Numbered from the stretch's first letter, positions 1 to 15,000 are shown. The stretch: DNA of 64,000 nt from Lanius collurio (GCA_020086605.1 JACBWW010000039.1:4783798-4847797), one strand, 5' to 3'. The notes: generated by a model from the sequence alone, not told the origin. Translations and numbers: made by a program.

Positions 1-31
1 CTATCTCATGTAATCTCATAATCTTGCATAG

Positions 32-78
32 GAAAGTGCTGGCCAGCTGGAAATGAGTGCTTTATCCTTGATGTACAA
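32..78 (+). CDS. ALG13: ALG13 exon (OTU domain, first in window)
   Basis: The exon follows an AG at 30-31 and ends before a GTAAGT donor. It reads [15 protein letters not shown] plus two bases of the next codon, matching the human ESAGQLE segment inside the OTU domain. It is 47 bp long and leaves phase 2. Confidence 0.9.
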
Positions 79-3000
79 GTAAGTACCTCTTTCTTAAGAT
101 TTACTTTGTTTTGCACTTGGTGTGGGGGTTCTGGCCCCAGAACCTTCTGTGTGTTTGCCACTGCAGTGTAAATGTGTGAAGCATGATGAGAAATGCTTCT
201 CTAAAAAACTTACTGAACTGCCATATAAATGGTGCCATCCCAGCCCCTGATCTAATGGGGATTAAGGGCAGGGTCAGTTCCCAGAGATGCTTGCTTGTTA
301 TCTTTTTGCCTATGTTATACTTCAGTGTCAAGTGTTTGCTTCTAGTGGCTGAAGGCTGGAAAATGGGAAGAACCAAGGCTCTGTGTGCAGTGGAAACACT
401 GTGTCATAGTTGGAAGTGTGACTGAAACTCATATGGGTGTTCTTGAAAGCTCCAGAAGTGAGGAGTATCTGCCCTACCTGCTGTGTAAGCACTGATATTT
501 ATTTCAGAGCTAACACAGAGCTGTGCAGGTGCTGCTGTCTTGCTAAAAGTGCTGCTATCTGTTAAAAAGCAGTCTGGCTCTGCAGTGTTAGAAATTAGAG
601 CCCTCCTTTTGCAGGCTCACTTTGTCCCAATGCTAAAAGAACAAGCTGAAGTTTGGCTAGAGCTACTGGCTCCCTGCACTGAGGTTCTAGTCCTTTTGCA
701 GGGTGCCTAAACCACTTAGACTGAATTGTCTCAGTGTCTGAGCACCCTTCTGTAAGCATAAGAGCTTGACTTAACCTGTGAGTAAATATCATGGTCTTTC
801 ACAGATAATTTTTATTTTCCCTTCAAGATGGGTTTTCTTGTGTGCCTATTTCTTTATTCATTTATCAGGAAAAATGCTTTGCTTGATTTTTCTGTAAACC
901 AACAGCTGTAAACTTCTTCATAACACAGTTCTAGTGAAAGTCTGCTCTTGCCACTCTTGTTTTCCCTCTGCTTACCTAGGCGAGACTTCATTGTGTACCG
1001 GTACCCCGGGAAGCCACCCACACGTGCTACAGCCAACGACTTCGAAGACAAGGTCAGTAGAAGTGAGGGCACTTTCCTTCTGTTCCCTGTTTTCTTACTT
1101 TTCCTGAAGCTGGATGGGGTGTGCAGTTTTTTCCCTGGAAAGGGGAAGTTAATGGGAAGGGATAGGTGTAACAAACTGATTGATTTTTGTGACATACAGC
1201 TGGTCCCAGTTCAGAATGGGAGCTATTAGAACAGCTTATCTACATCAGAGCTACTACTGGGGGCAAAAGGAAGGTGCATAAAGGACAAATACTCTGTATT
1301 ACCTTGCATCTGACCCCTTTGGTGTTTTCTGGAGCTGCACAGATGTGGATGAACAATTATGTGGCTGTTTCAGGCATGATAGTGGTGAAGTTGCTGTGGT
1401 CTGGATTTCAGTGTGGGCTGTTACATTTGCCAAAGTGGCCAGTCTGCTCTGAATCTGTGCTGCTGCAGCTGTTAATGATCTGTTGATGAGCATGTGCTTC
1501 TTTCTTTTCCTGCAAGCTTTCCTGTGTAGCTTAGTTTAATTCCAAAATAAGCTGAGTTTAAAAATCAAACAGTGTGGTCTAAATGTGTGCTTGCCCTCCA
1601 AGGCTTTCCCAGCAGAGCTCTCATTAAGTGTTGGCAGCTGTCTGTCATTACACTGCGAGTACGGGCAACAGCTCCTTCTGGTGTTGCTCCTCCTCACCAC
1701 AAGAGGAGAGCTTGTGTTGGCAGAATGCACACAGAATTAAAAGTCCTGGCATCACGGCTCCTTCTGGGAGCTGGTTTTCTGGGAAGCATCCTCACTGGCA
1801 GTGTGCTGACAGCTGCCTGAGGGCTTCTGCCCATTGCAGTTGACTGTGCTTGTGTGCCAAGAAGTTTGGTGGGACACATTTACATGGTGTGTCAATGCAT
1901 GCAGAAAGCATCTCTTATGCTTCTTAAAAGCAAGGTTTTAAAGGCTGGAGAAGTAAATCCTCTTAGAGTCCCTCGTGTAGAGAAGGATGAAATGTGCCCT
2001 TGATGCTGGGGACAGTGTGTCTTGGGGTGCTGCATTCATGTGTTGTGTTTATTTTACTTTCTGAGCAATTGGTGGGCTTGGAGGTAAGCAGGGAAACAAA
2101 CTCATATTTCATGTTCAATACAGCAGGATGTGCAGGTGTTTTTTTTTTTTTCTTTGAGTGATACAAAATTACTTAGAGATTTCACCTAAATTTCTGTTTG
2201 GAGCTGATGCTACAGCTTTTTTGTATGTATATTGATAATATTAACTATTTTTTTATGAGTTGATGTCAACTGTAGAATGAGAGGCTATCAGATAGAATTT
2301 GGGGTTACATCATTCTAGCCTTAAAAACCTTCTTTTTTTTTTTTTTTTTCCCAGATTTTACTATGTTGTTCCGGTAATGGCCACTATGACTCTGTGTATA
2401 CAAAACAATTTCAGGAAAATGCTGCTATTTGCCAGGGTAAATTTGAAGTCATTTTTCTCTGGAAGAGAGTTGTATGTTTTCATATGTTTCAGTTTTCAGG
2501 GGTGGGGAGAAGAGAGATGGAAGCTCACTTATGGCATATTGTTATGCTTAGACTCATTTTTTTATCTGTTAAGTGGGGTATTGCTCCAAATGGCTTCCAG
2601 AGGTCCCTTATTCCCAACTGAGTTACTTTATGATCCTGTCCATAAATTCTATGTCCCTGCTGCCTTGTAACAGTAGATAATACCTGAAGATATGCCTGCA
2701 TTGAAAACTGCAGCAGTTCTTATGGATCTCATATTATCAAGCTTTGTATTGATTTGTTCAGCTGTATTATATGAGATCCTCTACAAAGATGTGTTTGGCA
2801 TGGATGAGGAAGAATTAAGGTCTGCAGTTGAGGTGTTTCGAAGTGGATCCAAGAAGAACAGAAACAGTGGTCCTGTAGGAAGTGAGGATGCAAACTTTGG
2901 TTGTCTCCATGAAAAAGTGCCCAGAAATCCATCAGAAAAGAGGTAGTATATTGGCAAAGGGGATCTGGCAAGAGGGAAGCAAAAAAAAACCTTAAAAACC

Positions 3001-6000
3001 TTGCAGAGGATGACTTTTCCAAGTTTCTTTGAATTTTTATGACATATTAACTATTTTTTTACTCTGTCGTGACACAAACACAAAGCTCAAGTATATTGTG
3101 GAAGAGAGTGTGCTTTCCTTGGAGCTGGGAAGTGTCACATAATTGAATATCCCCTGCTTCAGGCTGTGTTATAGTTGTGTGTTACTCTGTAAAATGACAG
3201 CTTATTTGTAAGTAAAATTGCTCCTTATTTCATTAGAGCTTTAATATTTTTTTTTAATGAGAGACTTATTACTCTTCTAAGCCTCCACAGCTCTGAAAGG
3301 CTTGAGAGCTGCCTCCAAATGCTTGCAGACAGCATTGGTTTGATGGGACCTGGCACAGAGTGTCTTTTGTACTTGAACAGTGCAAGAGCTCAGTGGGGTC
3401 ACCTTCATCCTTTCCTAACACAGGCAGTAGCCCTCGTTAGGGTGGATGTTGGAACAAGCAAAGGTCATGTTCTTAAAGCTTGGAAAAGTCTTGTCCTGTA
3501 CTGCATTGCACCTTGCTAGTGTTTAAGGCAAAATGTACCACTTGATGGCACCATGGTGCTTTTTCAGGTTGTGTGAACCGTTGGTGATATTAATCCTGGC
3601 TAGAAATCGTGTGTTGAATCTTTTGTAATCTTATTGTCAATTTTTTTAGACTGGATGGCTGGGAGGGCAACGATACTGACAATCCACAGGAAACCAAGTT
3701 CAAACAAAGCATTGAAGAACAAAAGGTTTGTCAGTTAGGAGAAAATACTCTTATGGTTTGCTTTTGTTTTTTTTTTTCCTCTTGTATGATGTTACCCTTG
3801 TTAGGGCTAAATCCTCTTTACCACTGTCTAAAAATGGGTTTTTGGCAAGGGGGTGGCTTATTTCTTCTGTCTGCTTGTTCTTTTGGTTTTGCCCTTGAGT
3901 TTCTCCTAAATTGGAGATGTTCTTTTATTTTCTGAAATTCTCTAGTTCTTCTCTAGCTGATTTTTATTTCCCCCAAAAGATGGAGCTTAGCACACATTTC
4001 CTGATTTGCAGTTTGTTCTTCCCAGAAGATGGTTTAAATTAGTTCACTTTTGTCTTGACCATAGTAAAAATTGTTTCAGAATACTTTTAGAAACTCTGCA
4101 GAATTAGAGTTTTCAGATACAATAACTGAAATTCTCACTGACTTTTGAAGCTGTGGCTTCATTGGTCTGGTTAGCTTCCTTTGATTATTTTTGAGTACAG
4201 AACATGCCAGGTGTTACTCTTGAGCCTGTCCCAGTGCTTTCCAAAGTCTGTTTGCTCAGCCTGAGTCTGTTTTCATACTCTTGAGTTTTAGTTTTTAGGG
4301 AAAGAGAGTGGAAGTGAAAATTTTGGAAAATAGCATCTGTACATTTTAAAGTGGTTCACAGATACTGGCAGGATAAGAGACTCTGCTGAACACATAAAAT
4401 GCACTTGTTAATGCTCCATTCCAATTCTGTTTTTAGCCTCCAGAAAGTCCTCCAAAGATGCCTGTTCCTTATAAAGTGCTAAAGGCACTGGACGCTGCCA
4501 TCTATCGAAATGTGGAGTTTGATGTTTGGCTGGACAGCAGAAAAGGTATCTTTGGAAAGGGGAAAGCCAAAAAAACTCTTCTTGCAGTAGGCTTAGCATT
4601 AAATTTATGAATCTGAGTCCTGTCACCTGTTTGTTCACAGCTGAAATGTGAAGGATAAAGGTGAACCCAGCAGATAGCTGTAGGTAGGACATGTTCTGGT
4701 TTCCTGTCTGCCATTCAAAGTACAAAATACCCAGCTTCTGATACTGTATAATGGTACAAGGTTACTAAAAATCTGATCTCTGCTACTTATTGACTGTATA
4801 CATGAAATAGGATTCAAAGCAGAGCACAGAACTCTGTTGCCATTCTGTTGTATTGGAAAGCATTCAAATGTGAGAGTTTTTTGTTACAGCATGTGTGCAA
4901 AGACTTCTTTTTAGAGCACGATTTTGGCCTCAGAATTGTATAATAATGAAGATCTCAAATTTAGCTTTGAGATCTGTCAGATGAGTTTTTATTTTGCTTC
5001 CTAGCCCTCTTGGGCTTGAGCATTCTGCAGAGATCTCCTGGCCTGAGAAAGGTTGGCTGCTTTTTGGCTTTCACAATGGCTGATCTGTAAAGCAAGGAGT
5101 TACCAAGAAAGATAAGGTTTTAAGTGATATTTGATGTCTGACCCAAAGTGCTTTGCATGCTGAAGAACTCCAGCATTTTACCACTTCGTAATCAGTAATG
5201 AGGATCATTAAAATTCTTGGAACAGAGTGGGGTAACCAATTATCTGTGTAGAATTCTGACGTGCAGCAAAGCCAGGCAAGGAACAGAGGCAAAAAAAAAC
5301 CCCTGAAATCTAACAGCAAGGAGACTTTAGGCAATGTTAGCTTTTCCTGGATGACATTTTGTGTTTGCCAAGTGCCACCAGGACTCTGTCAAGGTAAAAG
5401 ATGTCCAACAGTCTTAATTCAATAAGGATTTGTATTAAATGCAGGATTAGCTCTGTACCACCACAGAAGCTGCACTGTTGGAGTAGTCGTGCTGCTTGCT
5501 GCATTATCTGGATGTTGCTGGTCTCATGTGACTTAGCCTGGTTATGGTCTATTATAAGAACATCTAGAGTTACTCCACTGTTACTATGGGGAATGTTCAG
5601 GCATGCACAGGAAGTATTAACTCCAGTGGCCTATAAATCATAGTTGAATGCTGTCATGAAGTATTTGTAGGATGTGTGAAGAAAGAACAGTAGTTTAAAG
5701 GCTTTTTTTTTTCCATTTATTTATTCATTTCTTTTTAGAGCTTCAAAAAACTGACTACATGGTGTTTGCTGGGAGACAGTACTATGTAGGAGACAAGTGT
5801 CAGGTTAGTACTCAAAGGAGACCCAGTTATGATAAACTGTTAAAACTGCTTTATGATAAACCATGAAGTCATTTGATTTCATAGAATTTTCTAAGGCTTT
5901 TCTCATTCTCTTCCTTGTAGATGTTTTTTTTAAATGTAATTTCTTTCAAAAATCTACCTTAAAGCTTGGTAGTGTAATAAAAAAGGCAGTTTGGGAGTTC

Positions 6001-9000
6001 ACTGTAAACCAGTCATGCACATTCTTGGAGTGTGGAAGTTCCAGGCAGAGCCCAAAATGCAGAGGGGTTGCTTTTGATGTAGTTGTCTTTAGATTTTTGT
6101 ACTTGGGCTAAGCAACAATTCTGGATAGTCTTATCTTTCTCAACAGTGAAGTAGCAAAATATTTTTATAAAATAAAAAGGGAGGAGTAGAATGATCTGGA
6201 CAGAACATGCTTAAAGGTCAGTTTTCTTTGTATTCTGATGTCCTGTGTAGTGAGGATGTATTTTTTTATCACTCTTTAAGGTAGTGCTGATGATTCACTC
6301 AGTGACTTGCTTCTCACTGAGCTGAGCTTTCCTCGTCCTACTTCACCTTCTGTTCTCCTCAAGTTCTTAAGCAGCAGTCTTCCTTGGTACTGGGTATCTT
6401 CTGGGCACAGGGAATAAAAATAAGTTGGGGAGCAGGTATCTTGCCTCTCAGTTGCTGACAAGACTGTTTATTTCTTTTTTTCCTTCCTCCCTGAAGTTAG
6501 TATAGTGCTTTTTATTTAGGCTGCAATTTAAAGTAGTGTTCAAGACTCCTGGGCCAACTCAATAATGTAGGACTGGCTTAGGAGCAGCCTTTGCAATTAG
6601 TGGTTTGTAGACAATATTCTGATGCAGTTTGGGTTTTTTAGAGCTTCCCTTGTTCTCTTTCCAGGTACGGCTGGAACCAGGAGAGAAGTATTACAATGCT
6701 CATATCCAAGAAGTTGGACAGGATAGCAACACGTTGACTGTATTTGTTGAGGAGCTGGCAGAAAAGTAAGCAGTGTGGAGATGACTTGAAGTTCAGACTC
6801 TTTCTGGTTGAGTGGTTTGTTTTTCCTCTTGGATTTCTAATGACCAAAATCATTATTGTAATGCTTTCTGTGAAATCTTGCTGCTCTTATCTCACTGGAA
6901 TGTAAAAGTGATTTTTGCAGTTTGGGCTTAATTCACAGAGAGCAAATTGCTCTCTGCTGTTGTGTTTCTCTAGAGTTTTTATGTTGTACCCAAGCAATGA
7001 AATAATTGGCATTTCTGGTGAGTCTAACCACTTTCTCCTCCTTGCTGTTCAGTCATTCACCCTTCTTCAAAGCTGGTATTGACAACATCCTTCAAAAATT
7101 CTGTGTTGTCCCATGCTTTCAGGTGTACCTCTGGAGGCACACAAATGCAGGCAGGGGATAGAGGCTTGACCCAGGAAGTAACCAGTGTTGAGACTAAAGC
7201 CTAGCTTGTGTTTTTTTATTAAACAAGTACCAGTAAGGTGTGCTTGGTGCCAGAGAAACAGATTATTTAATTTCACAAACTGTTTTCTTCTGTCTTGGTG
7301 TTGCTTCAGCTGATGTTGCTGTGCTGAGTGTCTCCCTGGGGCACTGCTAATGTGGCTGTCCTTCCTGCAGGCACACAGTTCCTTTGGCAAACTTAAAGCC
7401 AGTGACACAAGTGGCTCCTGTCGTTGCTTGGAATGTGGCTCACAACAGAAGAGGAGGAGCCTATCAGAAAGTCACAGGTGGACACTTCACGGGAATAGGT
7501 TCGTACAAGGCTTCCAGAAACGTTCCTTCCCTGGGGAAGTAGGGGAGGTGCTTGTGATACTTGTAACTGTAGCAGTCTTTGGATGTTGGAAGGAACTTAA
7601 TTCACCCTTTTGTATAAAGCTTGGTCACTGGGGGGGGGGGTGGTGTAAGGTTGTCTTTCAGAGAGAGATGAATTGGCCTTTGCAAAAGAGCAAATCCATT
7701 GAAATTCAGAGCAAATTTGGTATTGCTCAAAATTGCCCAGAACAAATTTGCCACTTGAGAACCATGTAAAAAGACATGTCAGTGAACCAGAGCTTGTCTG
7801 ATCTGGCATTAGCAGGGATGCATGGACAGACCAGGGCTTCCCCAGCCAATTAAATATGGGTTCTATTTAATTTGGAGGAGGAGTTGTGAGGTTTTTACTT
7901 TATAAATAAATGCAGCCTGCTTTGGGAAACTTTAACACTGAATTTGATCAGCTGAAGCTGGGAAGGTACTCCCATATCAGATGCTTGTATTCTCATCATG
8001 TAGAATGCCTGATTGAGCCTTATGAAGAAACTTCTGTAGCTTCCATACTTAAAATGTACTTTTTGTGGAATAGGCCACTGGCTTTCTTTTCTATGGGTCC
8101 AAACACTAAGTCTTTTTTTCATCATTTGAGACCATAGCTCAGGTTGAAGGTGTAAATCTCTTCTCTTTCCTTAACGGAAACTGCAGAAATGGATATGAAA
8201 ACACGGAAGAGGATGCTCAAGAAGGTCCGTGGGAAGGAAGTGTTCATGGCTGTGGCTTACAGCAGGGGCCAGCCAGTGCTGCCACCCCGGCTGCAGCCCA
8301 GTGCTCCCTCAGGGCGCTTCCCTGCCCTTCCCTGCTCCCAGGGAGGTGCAAACATGGCCCCCTACAAACCCTATCACCAGCAGAACCCTCCCAGACACCA
8401 CCGTGACCCCGGGATGCTGAGGTAGGAAGCTCTGAAAACTTGAGTTGGCCACTTGTTTTCTGTTCACTCTTGCTGCAGACTGCTTAGGAGAGAGTTTGTG
8501 TTGTTTGGGTAAAACTACAGCTGGGAGGCAGTTCCTGGTAATGGCAGGAGGTGCAATTACCCTTTAAACTCAGGGGGTCTGCCTGATTTATAAGCAGGCA
8601 CAACATGCTTGGCCCTCAAATAGTGTTCCAGCCCAGGAAGGGAGAGGCTGTCAGAGCCATGACAGCTTCTGCACTCCTGGTGAATGACACCAAACCTCTC
8701 GCACCAAACATTGCTCTGCCAGGCTTTGGAGAGGATGGTGGGGCACAAATTGTCTCTTTTGCAGCACAATGTGAAACAGAAGGTTTCTTATGGCTCTGCA
8801 GAAAGAACTTGAGTTAAAACTGAGCAGCCAAACCCAAGTGAAAGTGCAGGAGGTGATTGTTCACCTCCTCTCTTGTTCCTCAAGCTCGTTCGGCCGCGGG
8901 CGCCGCCCGCTGCAGTGCGTGAGCAAGGAGTGCCAGTACGGGTTTGTGGCAGGGGCTGCGGAGGAGCCTCGAGGGCCGGAAGGGGCTGTGACTTTCTGTG

Positions 9001-12000
9001 ACATTGAAGGACATGATGACACTGCGTTTGCTACTCTGCCCGTAAGTTATGAAACAAAGGTAAGCAGGAGCCTCTCAAAGAGAGAGGAGGAGGGGAAAGC
9101 TGTCCAAACACACAGTGATTCTTTACCTAAATACACAGCAGCTTTTTTTGGTTTTCTTGGACTGAGGTTTAACAGGGAATGCATTTTGGGGAATGGAAGA
9201 CTGAAATTAGTCTAGTTCCTGTAAAACCTGTTTAAAACCTCAGTTTTTCTAGATATTCCCCTTCTTTCTTTGTATCCTTGGTAGCAACACTTGTTTTCTT
9301 CTTAGTATATTTTCATATGAAGATAGTTTCTCCTTTCTATTGCAGTTTGAAAACAAAATCTTTTCCTCCTGTGCATGTCTTGTCTATCTCTAAATATCGT
9401 GGGAGAAAGCTTTTCACTTGTTTGCCACACTGTAATTTATCATTTGGGCAGCAAGATTCAGAAATTGGATAGTGATAGCCTGGGTTTTTTTCCTACAAAT
9501 TTGTGGTTGTGATGTTTTGGATTAACATGTTGTTCCTGCCACAGTTTCTTCTGCTCCACACGAACAGGAAAAAATTATAAACCTAGACTTTTCTTAAAGC
9601 ACTCCTTTTGTTGAGTTGTAGACAAAATGGTAGAGTGTATTCTTAAAGTTTAAAACACCATTTTTTTGCTTGTAGTTTAAAGCTAGTCCAAAGCTGGGCA
9701 TGCTAAAAAAAAAAAAATCAATTTATACTTAGGTACCTGAATAGGAAAACAGATTGTTTGATTTATTTTTTTTTTTCTGTATTGAAGCAGTGAACTTAAC
9801 TAGTGTTAGACTTGTATTTAAATGAGGGAGAAGGAATGTGCTTAGGGGTTATTTCAGCACCAGTCATTCTTTCTTTGCTCTGATGTACTAGATCTGTAAT
9901 CTTTGCTCTGATTTTTCCTTCACAAGTGCCAAGGAATAAGGACATACTATCCTGCAATTTCTTTTTTCCAACACGAAATCAATGGCTCACTGGCTCTTTC
10001 TCCCCCTTGCTGGACTCACCTGCATCTCCTAATGAATAGGTTTTCATGTTCATTCAGTGACTTTGTTATTGTCAATGCCAAAGCTTCATCTCTTCCTTGT
10101 CGTGTTCAGTAAAGGATTATGACATTTCCTGGGGAAAGATGCATCTTGCAGAGGACTCTGCCATGCTGCTAGAAGCCTGGTGGGAGAATCTTCTGACTTA
10201 CCATCTCTGCATCAACCTTGGAAATCTTTCAAGCCTCTCTGAGCACTTTATTGATCTCATAGTCATCAAAGTCTTCTGAAGAGAGTTTGGAGTGTCACCT
10301 TAGCCCTCACAAAAGAGTGAATCAACTTTTTCCTTAAGCAATCCTGTATTCCTCCTTCAGAGAACTAATCTTAAACTGGGGTGCAGCTAAAAACTGGCTT
10401 CAGTGCAGAGACAGAGGACCTGTAAAACACTGAAGGAGTGCTGTGGGCACCCTTGGGCTGTGCTGCTCCCTGAAATAGTCAGGGTTGCATGTGTGGGTCA
10501 GCCTAGTGCAGACAGTGGTGTCTGTGCTAGCAGCCAACTTTTGGTTCCCTTAGCTGTGACTAAAGATAAGCTGTTCTCCCTGATAAATCAGTGTTTGTAT
10601 GAACTGATCTGCTGCTGGTATGGGGGAAGGCTCTAGAATGAGGAATGCACTAATACCTGTTGGGGGTAGCAGTTGTATGTGGGATCTGCTCCCTCCTTAG
10701 AGCTTGGGATAAAGCAGGCTAAGTTCTGACTGCACAGTATAGGACAGTGGTAGATCTTCAAGAATAAATTGCTTTAAGAATGGAAGGCAGAACAAAAGGA
10801 AACAAGAGTTTGTTGCATTGGAACGGACACACAGATGATGCTTCTAGTAAGCTTTGGTTGCAGCAAGCTGGGTCTGCCAGCCTGTTTTTGTGTGTCTGTG
10901 TCCACAGAGCATGGAAAGGTTTGAAATGATTTCTAAATGTGTGCTTCTGAATTTGCTTTTCAGAGCCAGAGTGGCCCTGCTCCCATTGTCCATGGTCCGG
11001 GGGGATTTTGGGTAGCAAGAAGTCCAAACACTCATCTGTCTAACAAGCAGACCCTGAGTACCTTAGAGGAGGAGGAAGAAGCAAGTGAAAATGGTGAGTT
11101 CCTAAAGTATTAATAGGAAAAAAAAAATTAAGAGATTGTCAATGTGCTTTTCATTGTCAAAAGTAGTTTCCTTCCATCTCCTAGAGGAGAAACAAAGTGA
11201 GATGATACTGGAAGCAGGTTATGAATGGTGAACTGAAATGTACTTGCAGTAACTCCAGCTTTAAGCTTTTTTTGCTCTTTTCCTTTTTTCCCCTGAATTA
11301 AAACTTCCTGTTCTCTTTCCTTTGTAGGGAAATTTCATGAGGAATATGTTTATGCACCTCCAGGTAAGTAAAAGTTTAGTCTTTGCTGATAAACGTTTGG
11401 TGAATGTAATAAATTCAATTATGACCTTTTTATAAGTTTCTGAAGGATTAGATTTAATGCAGCTCTGCCACTTAATTTTGCTATGCCCTCCAGATCCCAA
11501 CTGTGAAACTGCAGCAGTATTTAGTTCAGCAGAACCTACAGCAAACTTGGTAAGCTTTATTCAGTCTGTTCAGATTTGAGATCCTTGAGGTGTGTGGCAT
11601 TCCTCATGGAAGCTGTCCTTGGATGCATAGTAGGCAAGAGACTTAATAAAAGAAAAGAATGCTGATTTCTTTTCTTCCCTGAATGGTGAGGGTTTTATCT
11701 GAGTCTGCAATTACTGTCTGGATTGCACTGGATACATCAATGATTTTCTACATTTCCCTCTGCAAAGAGAGAGTGTGTATTTGAGTGGTGTTTACTTTTC
11801 TTTCTCTGCTCCAGACAGCACTTGCTTTTATCAGGCCACCCTTCAGGTTGTATTCCAGTTAATCTTAGTCTTCCTCTGTGGAACTGGAGAGATCTCATCT
11901 GTGATAGAACTTATCTTGGCATTTTTTTTATTTTTTTAAATTTGAAACTAAATCTTTAGTCACCTGCTGCTCCACAGTGGGTGTGAAAGCAGTCCTGATC

Positions 12001-15000
12001 ATGCCAGAATAAAACTGTGTTTAGCTGAGCTGCAGAAGGCACTCTGGGTGTATAGTCCATAAATTAAAAATAAACCCAAACCCGTATATAAGGGTGTGTT
12101 ATGTGTGTCTTGTGGCTTCTTTGCCGCTTAAATGGACCCTGCTTTGCTTTGGAATCCCTTCAGGAAGAAGGGCCAGTCTTGGTGTCACCTCAAGATGAAG
12201 TGGTTTCCTACAGCTATCCCCAGAAGGTAGTGTCTGGTACTCTGAGTTGTATGTCACACTTCCTTTTTGTGGTGGCCCTGGGGAGAGGTGACCACTCTGC
12301 TTGGACTGTGTCAATTTGTGGGGACCCCTCACAGCCTCTGGCAGCAGAGAATACAATTCCCTGCAAGTACAAGCAAAACAGAAGATGCCTTGCAGGTGTC
12401 TGCAACTCTAAACTGGTATTTTCAAGCCAATTTTCAGAGAGTTTGGGTAGTTAGTGCCTTTACAGCTAGGATTTACAAAATGCATTTAATGTGAAGTGAG
12501 AATTTTTGAAGTATGTGATATTTTCATAGTCTGTGTCAAAGCCAGTTGCAGAGGCAGACTGCTGAATATTCTTGACTCTTTTCCAGATGTTGGTGAACTC
12601 TGCAACAGTTTCTACCTCCACAGATGTTTATACTGCTCCAGCTCCAGGTCTCTCTTCAAACTCTGCTGCCTCCACTCCAGCCAGTGGCATAACAGCAGCT
12701 CCCCCACAAGCAGCAGTTCAGCCTGTCATGGTATCTCCCTATTCTGTGGGGAGGCCAGGTAGAGTGTACAGATGCAGCTGTGGACTTGGATTTCCAAGTT
12801 TTCAGTTACATTTTCCCCTCCCTTCCTCCCCCCATCCAAAACAAGTGTTAAAAGGATTTAAAAAGGGTCGCTTGCTTTGGTTTAAACTTACTTAGCTGTA
12901 ACTTGGCTGCTGCCTTCTTGTTTTGAAGGGGCTGTTGTCCCTGAATTTTTATGGGAATTGGAGGTCTCTGCTTTGGGTTCCTCCCCCCTCGCCACCTTTA
13001 ACCATTAATGCCAAGTGTTTGCTAGAAAATTCTTTTGAGAAGGCAGATGTTCAGTGCAGCTCCCTTCCCCTCCCCTTGCCTACAGCTAATTTTCCTTTTG
13101 AGCTGAGGTAGCAAAGCCTCTAGAACATTATCACTTCCAGAAGAGTCACTGGCTGTGCCATTTCAGGGTCCAGTTCATTTTTGGTTCCTTTTGTGCACAG
13201 AGGTCAGGTTTGTGGGTAGTCACAGGGTGCAGTTGCTACCTGAGGTGCTGTACCTGCTTTGCTGTTGGAAAATGGCTGTTACAAAAAAATTATTCTTGCA
13301 AAGAGCACTTCTCCTGTCTTCTGTAACTTTTTATTCTCTGCCTTCCATTCTGCTCACTTCTGTCTCTCTTAATTTTTTTTTTCTGCTCTGCATGAGGGTT
13401 TAGTCAGCATGGTTCTCAGAGCTGTCTGCTCACTGGTGCCAACCTGCTGCTGTGTGAGCGGTGTGGGCCACCTAAATGAATATTTAACAGTTGTCTGTCC
13501 GGGAGATTTTTGTCCTGATGTGTCTTGAACCTTCCCTTGTTTTTGTGGGCTTACTGTCACACTTCTGAGGACTTGAAGTGATTAGTCTGTTTTCTGTTGT
13601 TCTCTTACATAACTATCTGTCCTACAAGTCTGGACTGCCTTCTAATATGAAGACTTGATTGAAAAATACTTGTTTTTTTTGTTCTAACTGGGATATACAG
13701 CTTGCAGATAGAAATATAGTTAAGGCTTGAGAGATTGAAACTTTCCTGTCTAGTTTTAAAATTTCTGCTGGATGCCTTTCAACGTGGTTGCTAAACAGAA
13801 TTTTGTCACAGCCTGTACTTGGGGGCACTGAGGTATCAAAGTACATGCTGAATTGTGTAACTTAGCACCTTACTCATTTGACATACCATGGCAAAGTTGA
13901 TGTTTTGGGTGACATTTGTTTCCTTCCAATTGTAGCAGTTTCTTCGGTGCCATTCCCAATTTATTCAGCTCCTCTTCCCCCAGTGAGTGAGGTGGGAGAA
14001 GCTGGTGCCATTCTTCCAGCTTACTCTTGTGATCCCAGTGGCAGTGATCTGCCTCGAGGTAATGATATTTTGTGCTTTTACTCCTGCTGCTCTCCAGCAC
14101 ACTTCTGACTTGAGTTCTCCTTGGAAGCTTAACAGAACACCGAGTGACAATGCATAGAAAAAATGGCTCTTTGCAACTCACAGGGAGTGAGAAATAATAT
14201 TATAGATATTCATGCTAAAACATTTTCATTGCCAGTTTTGAACAGAAAGTTTGTATCTGACTCAAATATGTGATCATTGCAGCTCTAGACAGCACCCTAA
14301 ATAAATGAAAGCCCAGGGGGAAGGTAAGGTCCTCTTGTTCCTTGGGCATATAGCTTTGTCACCCAGTGCCATCAGCTGGGACAGTGTTTAAGGCCCACTG
14401 CAGCTGCTCAGCAGTGAGAGTGCAGAGACCAAGCCTGCTGCTTTCACAGGCATTGCTGCCACGCTCTGCAGTCTTGCCTGTGCCCTCAAATCCAAGATTT
14501 GTTCATCTTGGCTGTTGTGTTTGCCCTTCCCTGCTGTGGTGCCATCTCTGACTGTTCTGCCATGCACACACAGTTCCTGCTTTCCAGCTTTAGTTGAATG
14601 CCCTTAACTGAGGCTTTCTCCACTTGGGAGAATGGGGTGTTAAGTGTGCTGACAAGAATCTGGAGTGGATGTGGATTAATAACCTCTCCAGACTGTGCCT
14701 AGGGCTCTTCAGCTGAGTCAGTCGACATCGTGTGGGCCATGTCCTTCTTGGCACAGAGTAGGAATTTTAAAGGTTGCTAGTTAATAAGGAATTGCATGGA
14801 GCATTTATATGCTGCAGTATAATCTATGTGGCCTTTATGTTAAGAAATCTTTATGTTAAGCAGGTTTGGAGTGTAGGGCAGGGTGAAATACATGGCTGTG
14901 CTTGATCTGGAGTTTTTTGTGCTTTGCTAAAGATGCCAGGCCTGGTATAGATGGAGAGCAGGACTTCTCAACAGTCTAAAGCCCTGGACCTGGGAGGAAA

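Larger units (their letters stand above)
79..8884 (+). other. ALG13 introns in the OTU/Tudor half
   Basis: The introns between the exons listed here run 0.3 to 1.3 kb. I see T-rich stretches before the acceptors, a G10-type run near 7630, and one old interspersed repeat at 8531-8628. No other gene, RNA gene or recognisable mobile element was found in them. Confidence 0.6.

Noticed and set aside
4546..5738. Possible minor-spliceosome (U12) intron because the donor reads GTATCTTT
   Set aside because: No TCCTTAAC-like branch site lies near the acceptor, which has an ordinary long pyrimidine tract. It is treated as a normal U2 intron.
8479..8508. Possible 30-bp ALG13 microexon (CTGCAG acceptor, GTAAAA donor, frame kept)
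   Set aside because: The phases would fit, but the encoded [11 protein letters not shown] has no likeness to ALG13 of human, so there is no evidence that it is used.
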